A DNA stretch of 64,000 bases from Flavobacteriaceae bacterium UBA3611 (GTDB lineage Bacteria > Bacteroidota > Bacteroidia > Flavobacteriales > Flavobacteriaceae), in assembly GCA_002375495.1 (NCBI GenBank), contig DFLU01000012.1, positions 748,269 to 812,268 on the forward strand, read 5' to 3'. The notes below the pieces were generated by a model that was given only the letters and a program-made list of their open reading frames with translations, ran no database searches and had not been told where the DNA came from. Every line of letters begins with the position of its first letter. Within the stretch, counting starts at the first letter, position 1. Below, in pieces: positions 15,306 to 23,101 of the stretch. The translations under genes and the position numbers were made by a program.

Positions 15306-16187
15306 ATGGCAGGATCGAATGCAAAATGGTGGTACTTAGCACTACTGTCCCTTATCTGGGGGAGCTCCTTTATCTTGATAAAAAAGGGACTCGTGGGCCT
15401 TACCGACTATCAGTTGGGTTCGTTACGTATTGTGTTAACTTCCATCTTTCTGTTCTCGGTCGGTTTTAAAAGCATACGGCAAATTGAACGCCGCCATTGG
15501 AAATGGGTAGCGATTTCAGGATTTATTTCCTCGTTTTTTCCACCCTTTCTGTTCGCAATGGCGCAAAATGAAATCGACAGTGCCGTTGCTTCTATGTTGA
15601 ATAGTGTGGTTCCTATCATGACCTTGCTCACCGGGTTGCTGTTGTTCAAAATTCCTTCTACCAAGTTTCAAATTGCCGGTGTCATTATCGGTTTACTAGG
15701 AACCTTGTTTCTTATTCTGGCCGGGGCCGAATTCAACCCAAATCAGAATTACTGGTATAGTTTGTTTATTCTAGCTGCCAGCGTGGGGTATGCTTTTAAT
15801 GTAAATATTATCAAAAAGTATTTAAACGATATTAGTGCGTTGGCCGTTACCACAGGGAGTTTTTTGTTTATTGTGATACCTGCAGGAGCGATTTTATACG
15901 CTACTGGTTTTTTTGAGACGGTTTTTTCTTCGGCTGAAATGCAAACATCTGCACTATACGTTGCTATTCTTTCGCTATTCGGAACAGCCATTGCGAAGGT
16001 GGTTTTCAATAAATTAGTTCAGATTGCCAGCCCTGTTTTTGCTTCTTCAGTAACGTATACGATGCCTGTTGTTGCTGTGTTATGGGGATTTATAGACGGA
16101 GAGGTGTTTAGTGTTTGGCAAATTTTAGCTGCAGCAGTTATACTTTTTGGAGTGCGTTTGGGCAATAAAAGGGCGTTAAAAGCCTAA
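15306..16187 (+). CDS. EamA/DMT-family transporter
   Basis: 293-residue integral membrane protein with about ten helices in two EamA repeats, typical of drug/metabolite transporters. The first repeat opens with WWYLALLSLIWGSSFILIKKGL and the second with NYWYSLFILAASVGYAFNVN. It most likely exports a metabolite; substrate unknown. It stands alone between gldD and a DUF4199 gene, with a CACCTTTG promoter-like box about 20 bp before the start. Confidence 0.88.
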   Translation: MAGSNAKWWYLALLSLIWGSSFILIKKGLVGLTDYQLGSLRIVLTSIFLFSVGFKSIRQIERRHWKWVAISGFISSFFPPFLFAMAQNEIDSAVASMLNSVVPIMTLLTGLLLFKIPSTKFQIAGVIIGLLGTLFLILAGAEFNPNQNYWYSLFILAASVGYAFNVNIIKKYLNDISALAVTTGSFLFIVIPAGAILYATGFFETVFSSAEMQTSALYVAILSLFGTAIAKVVFNKLVQIASPVFASSVTYTMPVVAVLWGFIDGEVFSVWQILAAAVILFGVRLGNKRALKA

Positions 16188-16256
16188 CATTCCGTTAAAG
16201 CAATCTACCGTCCAAATTTTTTTTGCGAACTTTATAGTTCATAAAAAATCCAACCT

Positions 16257-16712
16257 ATGTCTAAAATTTATTTCAAATACGGTGTCTTGATTGCCATTGG
16301 CCTAATCTTGTATTTCGTTATCACAAAATTACTTGGCCTGCACCAGTACCCGGTATTGAGTGCTGCCAATGGAGTAATATATGGGGTGGGAATATTGATG
16401 GCGCTCAAGAAATATAAATCCGGAAAAGATCGCTTTAAATACCAAAAGGGATTCCAAGTCGGTTTTATGAGCGGCGCTGTTGCTACCTTTATATTTGTCA
16501 TCTTTATGGCTGTAAATATGTATCAAGTTGATACTGAATTTGCACGAAACATTCTCGATTCCTGGAACCTAAACTACGATAGTGGTACATTTGTGATCCT
16601 AATTTCATTAGTGCTTATGGGGCTCTCTACTTCGGTGGTGTTAACTTTGGCATTTATGCAATTATTGAAAGATTCTTGGAATACTACCGATGGGAAGCGA
16701 AATACCCTGTAA
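16257..16712 (+). CDS. DUF4199 membrane protein
   Basis: 151-residue protein with four predicted membrane helices (YGVLIAIGLILYFVITKLL, GVIYGVGILMALKKY, GFMSGAVATFIFVIFMAVNMY, FVILISLVLMGLSTSVVLTLAFMQLL). The helix pattern and GFQVGFMSGA motif fit the DUF4199 family found in Bacteroidota. Function unknown. Confidence 0.75.
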   Translation: MSKIYFKYGVLIAIGLILYFVITKLLGLHQYPVLSAANGVIYGVGILMALKKYKSGKDRFKYQKGFQVGFMSGAVATFIFVIFMAVNMYQVDTEFARNILDSWNLNYDSGTFVILISLVLMGLSTSVVLTLAFMQLLKDSWNTTDGKRNTL

Positions 16713-16728
16713 AATAGCAACTAAACAC

Positions 16729-16759
16729 TTTGTAGATTAATTTTTTAAAATTATATTTG
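16729..16759 (+). promoter_or_regulatory. Predicted rplU promoter
   Basis: TTTG (16729-16732), exactly 19 bp, TATATTTG (16752-16759): the best promoter match in the window. The predicted start of transcription is about 16763. Confidence 0.75.
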
Positions 16760-16761
16760 CA

Positions 16762-16788
16762 CCCGCTTTGAAGAGAAGCGGGTTTTTT
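16762..16788 (+). promoter_or_regulatory. Hairpin plus U-run at the 5' end of the rplU transcript
   Basis: CCCGCTT-TGAAGAG-AAGCGGG followed by six T. It has the form of an intrinsic terminator but begins at the predicted transcription start and lies 30 bp before the rplU ATG. It is more likely a 5' leader element (attenuator, mRNA stabiliser or autoregulatory site) than the end of an upstream transcript, since the promoter lies between it and the upstream gene. A terminator for DUF4199 cannot be excluded. Confidence 0.6.
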
Positions 16789-16818
16789 AATTTAAAATAA
16801 TCATCTAAACGTTACGCT

Positions 16819-17574
16819 ATGTACGCAATTGTAGAGATAGCAGGGCAGCAATTTAAAGTTGCAAAAGACCAAAAGGTTTTTGTAAACCGTTTAGCCACTG
16901 AAGAAGGTAAGAAAGTCGAGTTCGACAACGTTCTTTTAGTAGGTGACGGAGACAATATTACCATTGGCGCCCCGGCTATAGACGGCGCTCTTATTGGAGC
17001 AAAAGTCGTGAGACACCTAAAAGGTGACAAGGTTATCGTTTTCAAAAAGAAACGTAGAAAAGGGTACCAAAAGAAAAACGGTCACAGACAATCACTTTCT
17101 GAAATCGTGATCGAATCGATCGCAGCTTCTGGAGCTAAGAAGTCAACCACCGCGAAAGCGACAGAGACCAAAGCAAAAGCAGCACCAAAGAAAGAGGAAG
17201 CTAAAAAGGCAGCCCCTAAAAAAGAAACCAAAGCAGCAGCTCCTAAGAAAGAGACCAAGGCGGCGCCAAAAGCAGAGGCGAAAGCTCCAGCTAAAAAAGC
17301 GGCTCCTAAGAAAGCTGCAAAGGCAGACGACCTTAAGAAAATTGAAGGTGTAGGTCCTAAAGCTATGGAAGCCATGGTAAATGCAGGACTCGATACTTTT
17401 GAAAAAGTTGCGAAAGCGAAGCCAGAAGCTATTGAAGCTATTTTGGCAGAAGCAAGTTCAAGAATGGCACATTTGGTAGCCAACACTTGGCCAGAGCAAG
17501 CTAAATTGGCTGCAGCAGGTAAGTGGGACGAGCTTAAAGAATTACAAGATAAATTAGACGGCGGTAGAAAATAA
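16819..17574 (+). CDS. rplU: 50S ribosomal protein L21 with a fused C-terminal helix-hairpin-helix domain
   Basis: Residues 1 to about 103 are a normal bL21 (MYAIVEIAGQQFKVAKDQK; KKRRKGYQKKNGHRQ near 77-91). A 60-residue Lys/Ala/Pro-rich linker with repeated APKKE(TK)AA units follows. The C-terminal 85 residues begin DDLKKIEGVGPKAMEAMVNAG, a helix-hairpin-helix-type motif as in DUF4332/RecA-NTD-like domains, and end DELKELQDKLDGGRK. Total 251 residues, more than twice the normal L21 size. The extension should protrude from the ribosome and could bind rRNA or another nucleic acid. rpmA follows 56 bp later, as in most bacteria. Confidence 0.93.
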   Translation: MYAIVEIAGQQFKVAKDQKVFVNRLATEEGKKVEFDNVLLVGDGDNITIGAPAIDGALIGAKVVRHLKGDKVIVFKKKRRKGYQKKNGHRQSLSEIVIESIAASGAKKSTTAKATETKAKAAPKKEEAKKAAPKKETKAAAPKKETKAAPKAEAKAPAKKAAPKKAAKADDLKKIEGVGPKAMEAMVNAGLDTFEKVAKAKPEAIEAILAEASSRMAHLVANTWPEQAKLAAAGKWDELKELQDKLDGGRK

Positions 17575-17630
17575 ATCGCTTAAGTTTAACCAGTTCAGCC
17601 CTTTTGGGCGAACCCTAAAAATATATTGAG

Positions 17631-17894
17631 ATGGCTCATAAAAAAGGAGTTGGTAGTTCGAAAAACGGTAGAGAATCAGAATCGAAACGCTTAGGTGTTA
17701 AGATTTTTGGTGGGCAACAAGCTACTGCCGGGAACATCATCATTAGACAACGTGGTATGGAGCACCATCCTGCAGACAATGTATACGCTGGTAAAGACTA
17801 TACATTGCACGCAAAGGTTGACGGTGTGGTAAAGTTTACCAAGAAAAGAAATAACAAATCATACGTTTCTATCGTGCCAAACGCAGAAGCTTAG
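17631..17894 (+). CDS. rpmA: 50S ribosomal protein L27
   Basis: 87-residue bL27 near the peptidyl-transferase centre. It begins MAHKKGVGSSKNGRESESKR and contains LGVKIFGGQ and RQRGMEHHPADNVYAGKDYTLHA, all canonical. The N-terminus has no Firmicutes-type cleaved extension. Cotranscribed with rplU and followed by a strong terminator. Confidence 0.97.
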   Translation: MAHKKGVGSSKNGRESESKRLGVKIFGGQQATAGNIIIRQRGMEHHPADNVYAGKDYTLHAKVDGVVKFTKKRNNKSYVSIVPNAEA

Positions 17895-17918
17895 AATATT
17901 TATTTCTATAAAAGTTAG

Positions 17919-17955
17919 ACCCCAATCGAGTACAATCGGTTGGGGTTTTTTATTT
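17919..17955 (+). terminator. rplU-rpmA terminator
   Basis: 10-bp stem ACCCCAATCG/CGGTTGGGGT (one G-U wobble), 8-nt loop, then a T-run. It overlaps the stop codon of the convergent transglutaminase gene and may serve both strands. Confidence 0.85.
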
Positions 17956-18609
17956 TGAAATACTTTTAGAAATCAACCGCCATTTTTGTTCTTTGGGAAA
18001 ATGAGTCTTCATAAAGTCAGACGGATTTGTTAAATACCAAAAGCGCTGGGGATTTTTCAGGCTCCCATGGCTTACCGCCCAAGTGATATCTAAGAGGTGC
18101 CATCTGCCGTTAAGATAGACCCCATTCCAAGTGTGGTCGGGTGTGTTTTTTGGAGGTGTTGCTTGGTATTTTTGTGTAGTTCCGTGTATGACACTGGCTT
18201 TTATGCCTACCTCGGCACATAATTGTTTGTACAAAAATGCATATCCGCCACAAAGTGCTTTTTTACGCTGTAATGCATGGTGCATTACATTTTCTTCGGA
18301 AGTGTATATTTTTTGCTGCAGCGATTTGTTTAGTCGAAGCTCATTATCGTATGAAATATGTGTTGCCAACCAAAGGAAGATAGCTTCTGCTTTTGCTGCT
18401 TCGGAAGTTTTGCCACGGGTTATTTTTAACGCTAAGCTTTTAGTATCTAGCGTTGGTTTCGATGCTTTTTTCTTCGAATTTTTTGTTCTAATTGGCTTGT
18501 TTTTTGAAATAACCGCCCCTACTTGGGCGCTACAAGTAAAGCCGAAAGTTCCACCTATACAGAGGGATAAGCACAATGTTGTGATTCGAAATAACGATGG
18601 AATTCGCAT
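17950..18609 (-). CDS. Secreted transglutaminase-like protein
   Basis: About 219 residues. I choose the Met at 18609 because it opens a clear signal peptide (MRIPSLFRITTLCLSLCIGG...CSAQ); the frame extends upstream to 18705 but without sense. The transglutaminase-like core shows the triad: Cys in KKALCGGYAFLY, His in PDHTWNGVYL and Asp in HLLDITWAV. A NISYD-like block (ATHISYDNELRLN) precedes it. Such proteins are usually cysteine proteases or peptide-processing enzymes outside the cytoplasm; the substrate is unknown. Divergent from the lipoprotein gene at 18709. Confidence 0.82.
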   Translation of the reverse strand: MRIPSLFRITTLCLSLCIGGTFGFTCSAQVGAVISKNKPIRTKNSKKKASKPTLDTKSLALKITRGKTSEAAKAEAIFLWLATHISYDNELRLNKSLQQKIYTSEENVMHHALQRKKALCGGYAFLYKQLCAEVGIKASVIHGTTQKYQATPPKNTPDHTWNGVYLNGRWHLLDITWAVSHGSLKNPQRFWYLTNPSDFMKTHFPKEQKWRLISKSISK

Positions 18610-18708
18610 ACTGTAAAAACGTAGGTTCAATTTTTTTAGTATAAGCGCAATCTTGATGCCGAATATTTCGGAACATTTTTTGATGTACCTTCCGCAAATA
18701 ACCACCGT

Positions 18709-19260
18709 ATGAAATATCTCTCTCTTTTCCTGTGTGCGCTTTGCTTGGTGTCATGCATCCCACTACAAATTGCACCTAATTTTGATGGAGGAAAGATATT
18801 TCCACCGAAAAAATTCAAAAAACAATTGCCACAGCAGTACGTGTACGTGTTTGAAGACTCGAAAGACGCCAATGAATTTTACAACTATATGAATGCTAAA
18901 TTCCAGATTGTCTACGATGATGATTTGGGAAATATTCCCGTAACAATAAATTCAAACTCCTATTATCTTACCTTCTATGAGGTTGAGCGAGCCACCAAAA
19001 CGGTAAATTTGCTTCCCATGGCGGTAGATGCTGGATTGGAAGAAAACGGATTTAGCCCTGTGCTAGAAAGTGCCCATACATCGCGAACGGGGAAGTGGTT
19101 TATTGCCCTCACTATGACCGATGCTGCCTTACAAGACGCCCTTAACCCAAACTATACCTTTCACCAGGACGTGTTGAGCTACGCAGATGCGATGCGAAAC
19201 GAGTACTTGAATACCGTACATTATATTGAGGTGTATCTAAAAAGCAAGCCTGCCAAATAA
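18709..19260 (+). CDS. Uncharacterised lipoprotein
   Basis: 183 residues with a lipoprotein signal peptide; the lipobox is CLVSC (Cys about 16). No known domain is recognised. The mature part is mixed alpha/beta with FPPKKFKKQLPQQYVYVFEDSKDANEFYNYM-like segments and no metal-binding or catalytic motif. A TACCTTCC box upstream fits a divergent promoter region shared with the transglutaminase gene. Ends just before a terminator shared with ahcY. Confidence 0.7.
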   Translation: MKYLSLFLCALCLVSCIPLQIAPNFDGGKIFPPKKFKKQLPQQYVYVFEDSKDANEFYNYMNAKFQIVYDDDLGNIPVTINSNSYYLTFYEVERATKTVNLLPMAVDAGLEENGFSPVLESAHTSRTGKWFIALTMTDAALQDALNPNYTFHQDVLSYADAMRNEYLNTVHYIEVYLKSKPAK

Positions 19261-19310
19261 AAAACCCTCACATTCCGATACCTATCGGGACTGCAAGGGT
19301 TTTGTCTTTA
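19258..19310. terminator. Bidirectional terminator with a nested palindrome
   Basis: Arms AAAACCCT (19261-19268) and AGGGTTTT (19296-19303) with T-runs on both strands. The minus-strand run is longer and fits ahcY. The loop holds CCGATACCTATCGG (19275-19288), related to the TCCCGATAGCTATCGGGA palindromes. Confidence 0.75.
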
Positions 19311-19348
19311 TTTTAAAATCAACAAAATTGTCGATCTAAGACCTACAT

Positions 19349-20659
19349 TTAGTAACGGTAGTACTCAGGCTTGTACGGCCCTTCTACAGCTACACCGATA
19401 TAATCGGCTTGGTCTTTCTTAAGTTCGGTAAGTTCTACACCAATCTTTTCTAAGTGTAATTTGGCTACCTTTTCATCTAGGTGCTTAGGCAACATATATA
19501 CTTTATTCTCGTATTGGTCGCTGTTTTTCCACAATTCAATCTGTGCCAAAGTTTGGTTGGTAAATGAATTACTCATCACAAAACTTGGGTGCCCTGTAGC
19601 GCATCCAAGGTTTACCAAACGGCCTTCAGCAAGCAAGATAATTTGCTTTCCGTTTAAGTCGTATCTGTCAACTTGTGGTTTAATCTCGTCTTTGGCTGCA
19701 TTGTTTTTTAACCAGGCAACATCAATTTCGTTGTCGAAATGCCCAATATTACAAACAATAGTCTTGTCTTTCATGGCTTCAAAATGCTCACCACGTACAA
19801 TATCTTTGTTTCCTGTAGTTGTGATCACGATATCTGCATTTCCTACTACGGTTTCAAGTTTCTTTACTTCAAATCCGTCCATAGCAGCCTGTAGTGCACA
19901 AATAGGGTCTATTTCAGTAACGGTTACAATACTTCCAGCTCCTTTAAAAGAGGCTGCGGTACCTTTACCTACATCACCATATCCGCAAACTACCACACGT
20001 TTCCCGGCCAACATAATGTCTGTTGCACGTCTTACTGCATCTACTGCACTTTCTTTGCAACCGTATTTATTGTCGAATTTACTTTTGGTCACACTGTCGT
20101 TTACATTAATCGCAGGCATCGGAAGCGTTCCCTTGTTCATGCGCTCGTATAAACGGTGAACACCTGTTGTAGTTTCTTCAGACAGTCCTTTAATTCCATC
20201 AACCAACTCTGGGTATTTATCTAATACCATATTGGTTAAATCACCGCCATCATCCAAAATCATATTCAATGGCTTTCGGTCTTCCCCGAAGAATAGGGTT
20301 TGCTCGATACACCAATCAAATTCTTCTTCGTTCATGCCTTTCCATGCATACACAGCAATACCAGCATCTGCGATAGCCGCGGCTGCTTGGTCCTGGGTAG
20401 AGAAAATATTACATGAGCTCCATGTTACTTCGGCACCCAAGGCAATTAAAGTTTCAATAAGAACGGCCGTTTGGATGGTCATGTGCAAACATCCTGCGAT
20501 GCGTGCGCCTTTTAATGGTTGCTCGTTCTTGTACTCTTCGCGTAAAGACATTAAACCGGGCATTTCTGCTTCGGCCAATTCGATCTCTTTACGACCCCAA
20601 GCGGCTAACGAAATATCTTTTACTTTATACGCCGTGTAAGGCACTGTGTTCGTAGACAT
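19349..20659 (-). CDS. ahcY: Adenosylhomocysteinase
   Basis: S-adenosylhomocysteine hydrolase: NAD-dependent reversible hydrolysis of SAH to homocysteine and adenosine in the methyl cycle. 436 residues, the normal length. It begins with KVKDISLAAWGRKEIELAE; contains CNIFSTQDQAAAAI (substrate-binding region), the NAD-binding VVVCGYGDVGKGTAASFKGAG (about 222-242) and the canonical C-terminus PDHYRY-like KPEYYRY. Usually cytoplasmic tetramer. Divergent from the phosphopantetheinyl transferase gene. No SAM/SAH riboswitch was recognised in its 80-bp leader. Confidence 0.97.
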   Translation of the reverse strand: MSTNTVPYTAYKVKDISLAAWGRKEIELAEAEMPGLMSLREEYKNEQPLKGARIAGCLHMTIQTAVLIETLIALGAEVTWSSCNIFSTQDQAAAAIADAGIAVYAWKGMNEEEFDWCIEQTLFFGEDRKPLNMILDDGGDLTNMVLDKYPELVDGIKGLSEETTTGVHRLYERMNKGTLPMPAINVNDSVTKSKFDNKYGCKESAVDAVRRATDIMLAGKRVVVCGYGDVGKGTAASFKGAGSIVTVTEIDPICALQAAMDGFEVKKLETVVGNADIVITTTGNKDIVRGEHFEAMKDKTIVCNIGHFDNEIDVAWLKNNAAKDEIKPQVDRYDLNGKQIILLAEGRLVNLGCATGHPSFVMSNSFTNQTLAQIELWKNSDQYENKVYMLPKHLDEKVAKLHLEKIGVELTELKKDQADYIGVAVEGPYKPEYYRY

Positions 20660-20741
20660 ATTATTATATTTGAATTAATAAGGTTTTTTCTTTTCCGTTC
20701 AATTTTCGGACTGCAAAAATACACAATATTCGCGAGAAATT

Positions 20742-21389
20742 ATGCCACTTTACAAAACTATAACAGTAGCGAACCGAGCTAAGGTGCTGATTTGGAAGAT
20801 TGAAGAATCGTTCGAGGAGCTTTCGGATGGGATTCACTTAACATCGCATTGCCGAGAGCGAGTAGATGGTATGAAAAGTGACCTGCACAGACGCGGATTT
20901 ATGAGTGTGCGGCATTTGCTCGCGGAAGAGGGATATGTTGATGCAGATTTATATTATGACGACTACGGAAAACCTCACTTAAAAGATGGCAAGCAAATAT
21001 CGATTACACATTCGTTTATCTTTTCAGCAATCATTATTAGTGATTCCGAAGTAGGCATCGATATTGAAAAACAGCGACATAAAATACTGAAAATAGCACA
21101 TAAGTTTACACCCATTGAAGAATACCGGACCCTCGCCAACGAAGACGCTATTATGCGGAAGTTAACTATGGTCTGGGGCGCAAAAGAAAGTCTGTACAAA
21201 AGTTTTGCGACTCCGGGTGTGAGTTTCCTTCAGCATATTTATGTTGAAGATTTTAGGTTAGACGATTTGCAAACTACAGCCGAGGTGGGCTACAATGACA
21301 AAGAAGAACGCTATCAGGTCTGGTTTCTTGAATTTGAAGACTTTACATGTGCATACGCCCTTATCTACACCCAAGATGAAACAAAGTAG
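20742..21389 (+). CDS. 4'-phosphopantetheinyl transferase superfamily protein
   Basis: 215 residues of the Sfp/AcpT type, transferring phosphopantetheine from CoA to a carrier-protein serine. The two signature motifs are VGIDIEK (about 107-113), binding Mg and CoA, and WGAKESLYK (about 146-154). A preceding GKPHLKDGKQISITHS segment is typical. Larger than AcpS (about 120), so not the minimal housekeeping type, though it may be the only one nearby. It overlaps the following prenylglyceryl-phosphate synthase gene by 14 bp. Confidence 0.87.
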   Translation: MPLYKTITVANRAKVLIWKIEESFEELSDGIHLTSHCRERVDGMKSDLHRRGFMSVRHLLAEEGYVDADLYYDDYGKPHLKDGKQISITHSFIFSAIIISDSEVGIDIEKQRHKILKIAHKFTPIEEYRTLANEDAIMRKLTMVWGAKESLYKSFATPGVSFLQHIYVEDFRLDDLQTTAEVGYNDKEERYQVWFLEFEDFTCAYALIYTQDETK

Positions 21390-22089
21390 ATATCGAGAAA
21401 TCGTAGAGGCCGTAGCCTTACAACAAAAATTGCTCGCTGTTTTAGTAGATCCTGAACAATTTCAGCCAGAACTAGCCGCAATGTTCTTGACGCAAATTCC
21501 GAAGGAAACCACCCATCTGTTTGTTGGAGGTAGCTCGGTGCCAAATGGCCTAACGGCATTGGTTGTAGAATCCTTAAAAAAACATACCAACAAGCCCATT
21601 GTGCTCTTTCCTGGAGATGCCTCCCAAATCACTCCCCAGGCAGATGCGCTGTTGTTTTTGAGTTTACTATCGGGAAGAAACCCCGAATATTTAATCGGCC
21701 AACAGGTAAAAGCAATTCCGGCCATCAAAAAATCAAATCTTGAGATAATCGCGACGGGTTATTTACTTATCGACGGTGGAAATAGCTCTGCTGTAGCGCG
21801 GGTTACTGGAACTGAGCCCATGGCACAACATGAGGTTCAGTTAATTGTAGATACCGCAAAAGCAGGCGAACTATTAGGTGCAAAACTCATCTATTTGGAA
21901 GCTGGGAGTGGTGCTGCATTTCCTGTTTCCGAAGAGATTATCCGTGCGGTAAAAAAGGAACTTACCATTCCGCTGATTGTTGGTGGTGGTATTAGAACAG
22001 AAGCACAAAAGAAAAAAGCGTATGATGCCGGAGCCGATATGGTGGTGATGGGGACGGTATTTGAGCAAGCTATGAAAAATGCACAGTAA
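21376..22089 (+). CDS. Geranylgeranylglyceryl/heptaprenylglyceryl phosphate synthase family protein
   Basis: 237-residue PcrB/GGGPS-type TIM barrel, which forms an ether bond between glycerol-1-phosphate and a polyprenyl diphosphate. It shows LLAVLVDPEQF (Mg/phosphate site), FVGGSSV, YLEAGSGA and the phosphate-binding VGGGIRT and GADMVVMGT near the C-terminus. Start chosen at the ATG 21376 (MKQSRY), which overlaps the previous gene by 14 bp; the longer frame from 21295 lies fully inside that gene. Archaea use this enzyme for membrane lipids. Bacteroidota homologs are known to be active, but their physiological lipid is unclear. Confidence 0.85.
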   Translation: MKQSRYREIVEAVALQQKLLAVLVDPEQFQPELAAMFLTQIPKETTHLFVGGSSVPNGLTALVVESLKKHTNKPIVLFPGDASQITPQADALLFLSLLSGRNPEYLIGQQVKAIPAIKKSNLEIIATGYLLIDGGNSSAVARVTGTEPMAQHEVQLIVDTAKAGELLGAKLIYLEAGSGAAFPVSEEIIRAVKKELTIPLIVGGGIRTEAQKKKAYDAGADMVVMGTVFEQAMKNAQ

Positions 22090-22100
22090 AAAGTGAACAG

Positions 22101-22135
22101 CCTGCCCGCCCGCCTGAATGACAAAGTCGGGCAGG
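22101..22135. repeat. CCTGCCCG...CGGGCAGG palindrome
   Basis: Eight-base perfect arms around a 19-nt loop, 11 bp after the prenylglyceryl-phosphate synthase stop. It may stabilise or end that transcript, but no clear T-run follows. Related G+C-rich sequences are at 9340 and 30294-30312. Confidence 0.55.
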
Positions 22136-22224
22136 TACCGAGTGTAAGTTTGGAGGGGTGATCAACAAATAATTAATAATCACCTGCCTCTAAAAACTAA
22201 GAATTAAAGACTAAAGACAAACAC

Positions 22225-22485
22225 ATGAATATTTCCGTAGAACTCACACTTACTCCGCTACAGGACAATTTTGAACCTCCAATCATCAATTTTATAAAGC
22301 ACCTTCGGGCCTCTGATCTCACCGTGCTCGAAAATCCGTTGAGCACCCAAGTTTATGGTGAATATGATGCTGTAATGAAGGTGTTGCAAACTGAAATGAA
22401 AACAGCCTTGGCGGCCATTGACAATGGATTGATGTATTTAAAAATCGTAAAATCAGATCGCAGCGATTATGAGCCCCATTTTTGA
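22225..22485 (+). CDS. Thiamine-binding (MTH1187/YkoF-like) family protein
   Basis: 86-residue single-domain protein resembling the thiamine_BP (former DUF77) family: MNISVELTLTPL at the start, an FIKHLRASDLTVLENPLSTQVYGEYD core and a VMKVLQTEMKTAL helix. Members form ferredoxin-like oligomers that can bind thiamine. The next gene, encoding a PnuC/PnuT-like transporter, overlaps it by 17 bp. A TonB receptor under a TPP riboswitch lies 8 kb away, supporting a thiamine-salvage role. Assignment is by family resemblance only. Confidence 0.7.
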   Translation: MNISVELTLTPLQDNFEPPIINFIKHLRASDLTVLENPLSTQVYGEYDAVMKVLQTEMKTALAAIDNGLMYLKIVKSDRSDYEPHF

Positions 22486-23101
22486 TTTTCTGTTTGGTCA
22501 GTATGCCGAATACGAAACCGTAGATATAATTTTAGAAATCGTTGCCATAATTTTCGGGTTCCTATCTGTTTGGTTTTCTAAAGAGAATAAAATTTGGGTG
22601 TTCCCGACGGGTATGATAAGTACGGCCATTTTTGTATATCTGCTCTTTAAGTGGACCTTACTGGGCGATATGATGATTAACGGATACTACTTTATCATGA
22701 GCGTGTATGGATGGTATGTTTGGACCCGAAAAGTAGATGCCACGCATGTGACGCCAATTAGTAGGATGAATGCTGCGGAAAAGAAATACGGACTTCTCAT
22801 TTTTGTTGCCACCTTACTATTTGTATTTGTAATTTATCAGGCATTCGATAAATGGAACCACTGGACCGCGTATGTTGATACGGTAACAACAGCTATATTT
22901 TTTGTAGGGATGTGGCTTATGGCGAAACGGAAAATTGAAAATTGGATCTTTTGGATTGTAGGCGATGTGATTTCGGTACCGCTGTATTTTTACAAAGGAT
23001 TTACCTTTACGAGTTTTCAGTACCTAGTCTTTACCTTTATTGCTATTTTTGGCTATCTCGCATGGAAAAAATATTTGAACAACAACCAAGTGATTGCTTG
23101 A
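22469..23101 (+). CDS. PnuC/PnuT-family vitamin transporter
   Basis: 210-residue membrane protein with about seven helices. The PnuC signatures are KIWVFPTGMISTAIFVYLLFKW (about 41-62), YYFIMSVYGWYVWTRK and the C-terminal WIFWIVGDVISVPLYFYKGF (about 151-170), whose Trp/Asn positions line the substrate channel. PnuC proteins carry nicotinamide riboside; Bacteroidota paralogs called PnuT carry thiamine. The neighbouring thiamine-binding gene favours thiamine, while the NadR-type kinase gene downstream would fit either. Overlaps neighbours on both sides (17 and 40 bp), so translation is coupled. Confidence 0.82.
   Translation: MSPIFDFLFGQYAEYETVDIILEIVAIIFGFLSVWFSKENKIWVFPTGMISTAIFVYLLFKWTLLGDMMINGYYFIMSVYGWYVWTRKVDATHVTPISRMNAAEKKYGLLIFVATLLFVFVIYQAFDKWNHWTAYVDTVTTAIFFVGMWLMAKRKIENWIFWIVGDVISVPLYFYKGFTFTSFQYLVFTFIAIFGYLAWKKYLNNNQVIA

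Noticed and set aside
21295..21375. Longer start for the prenylglyceryl-phosphate synthase
   Set aside because: It is inside the PPTase coding region and lacks similarity; MKQSRY at 21376 fits the family.
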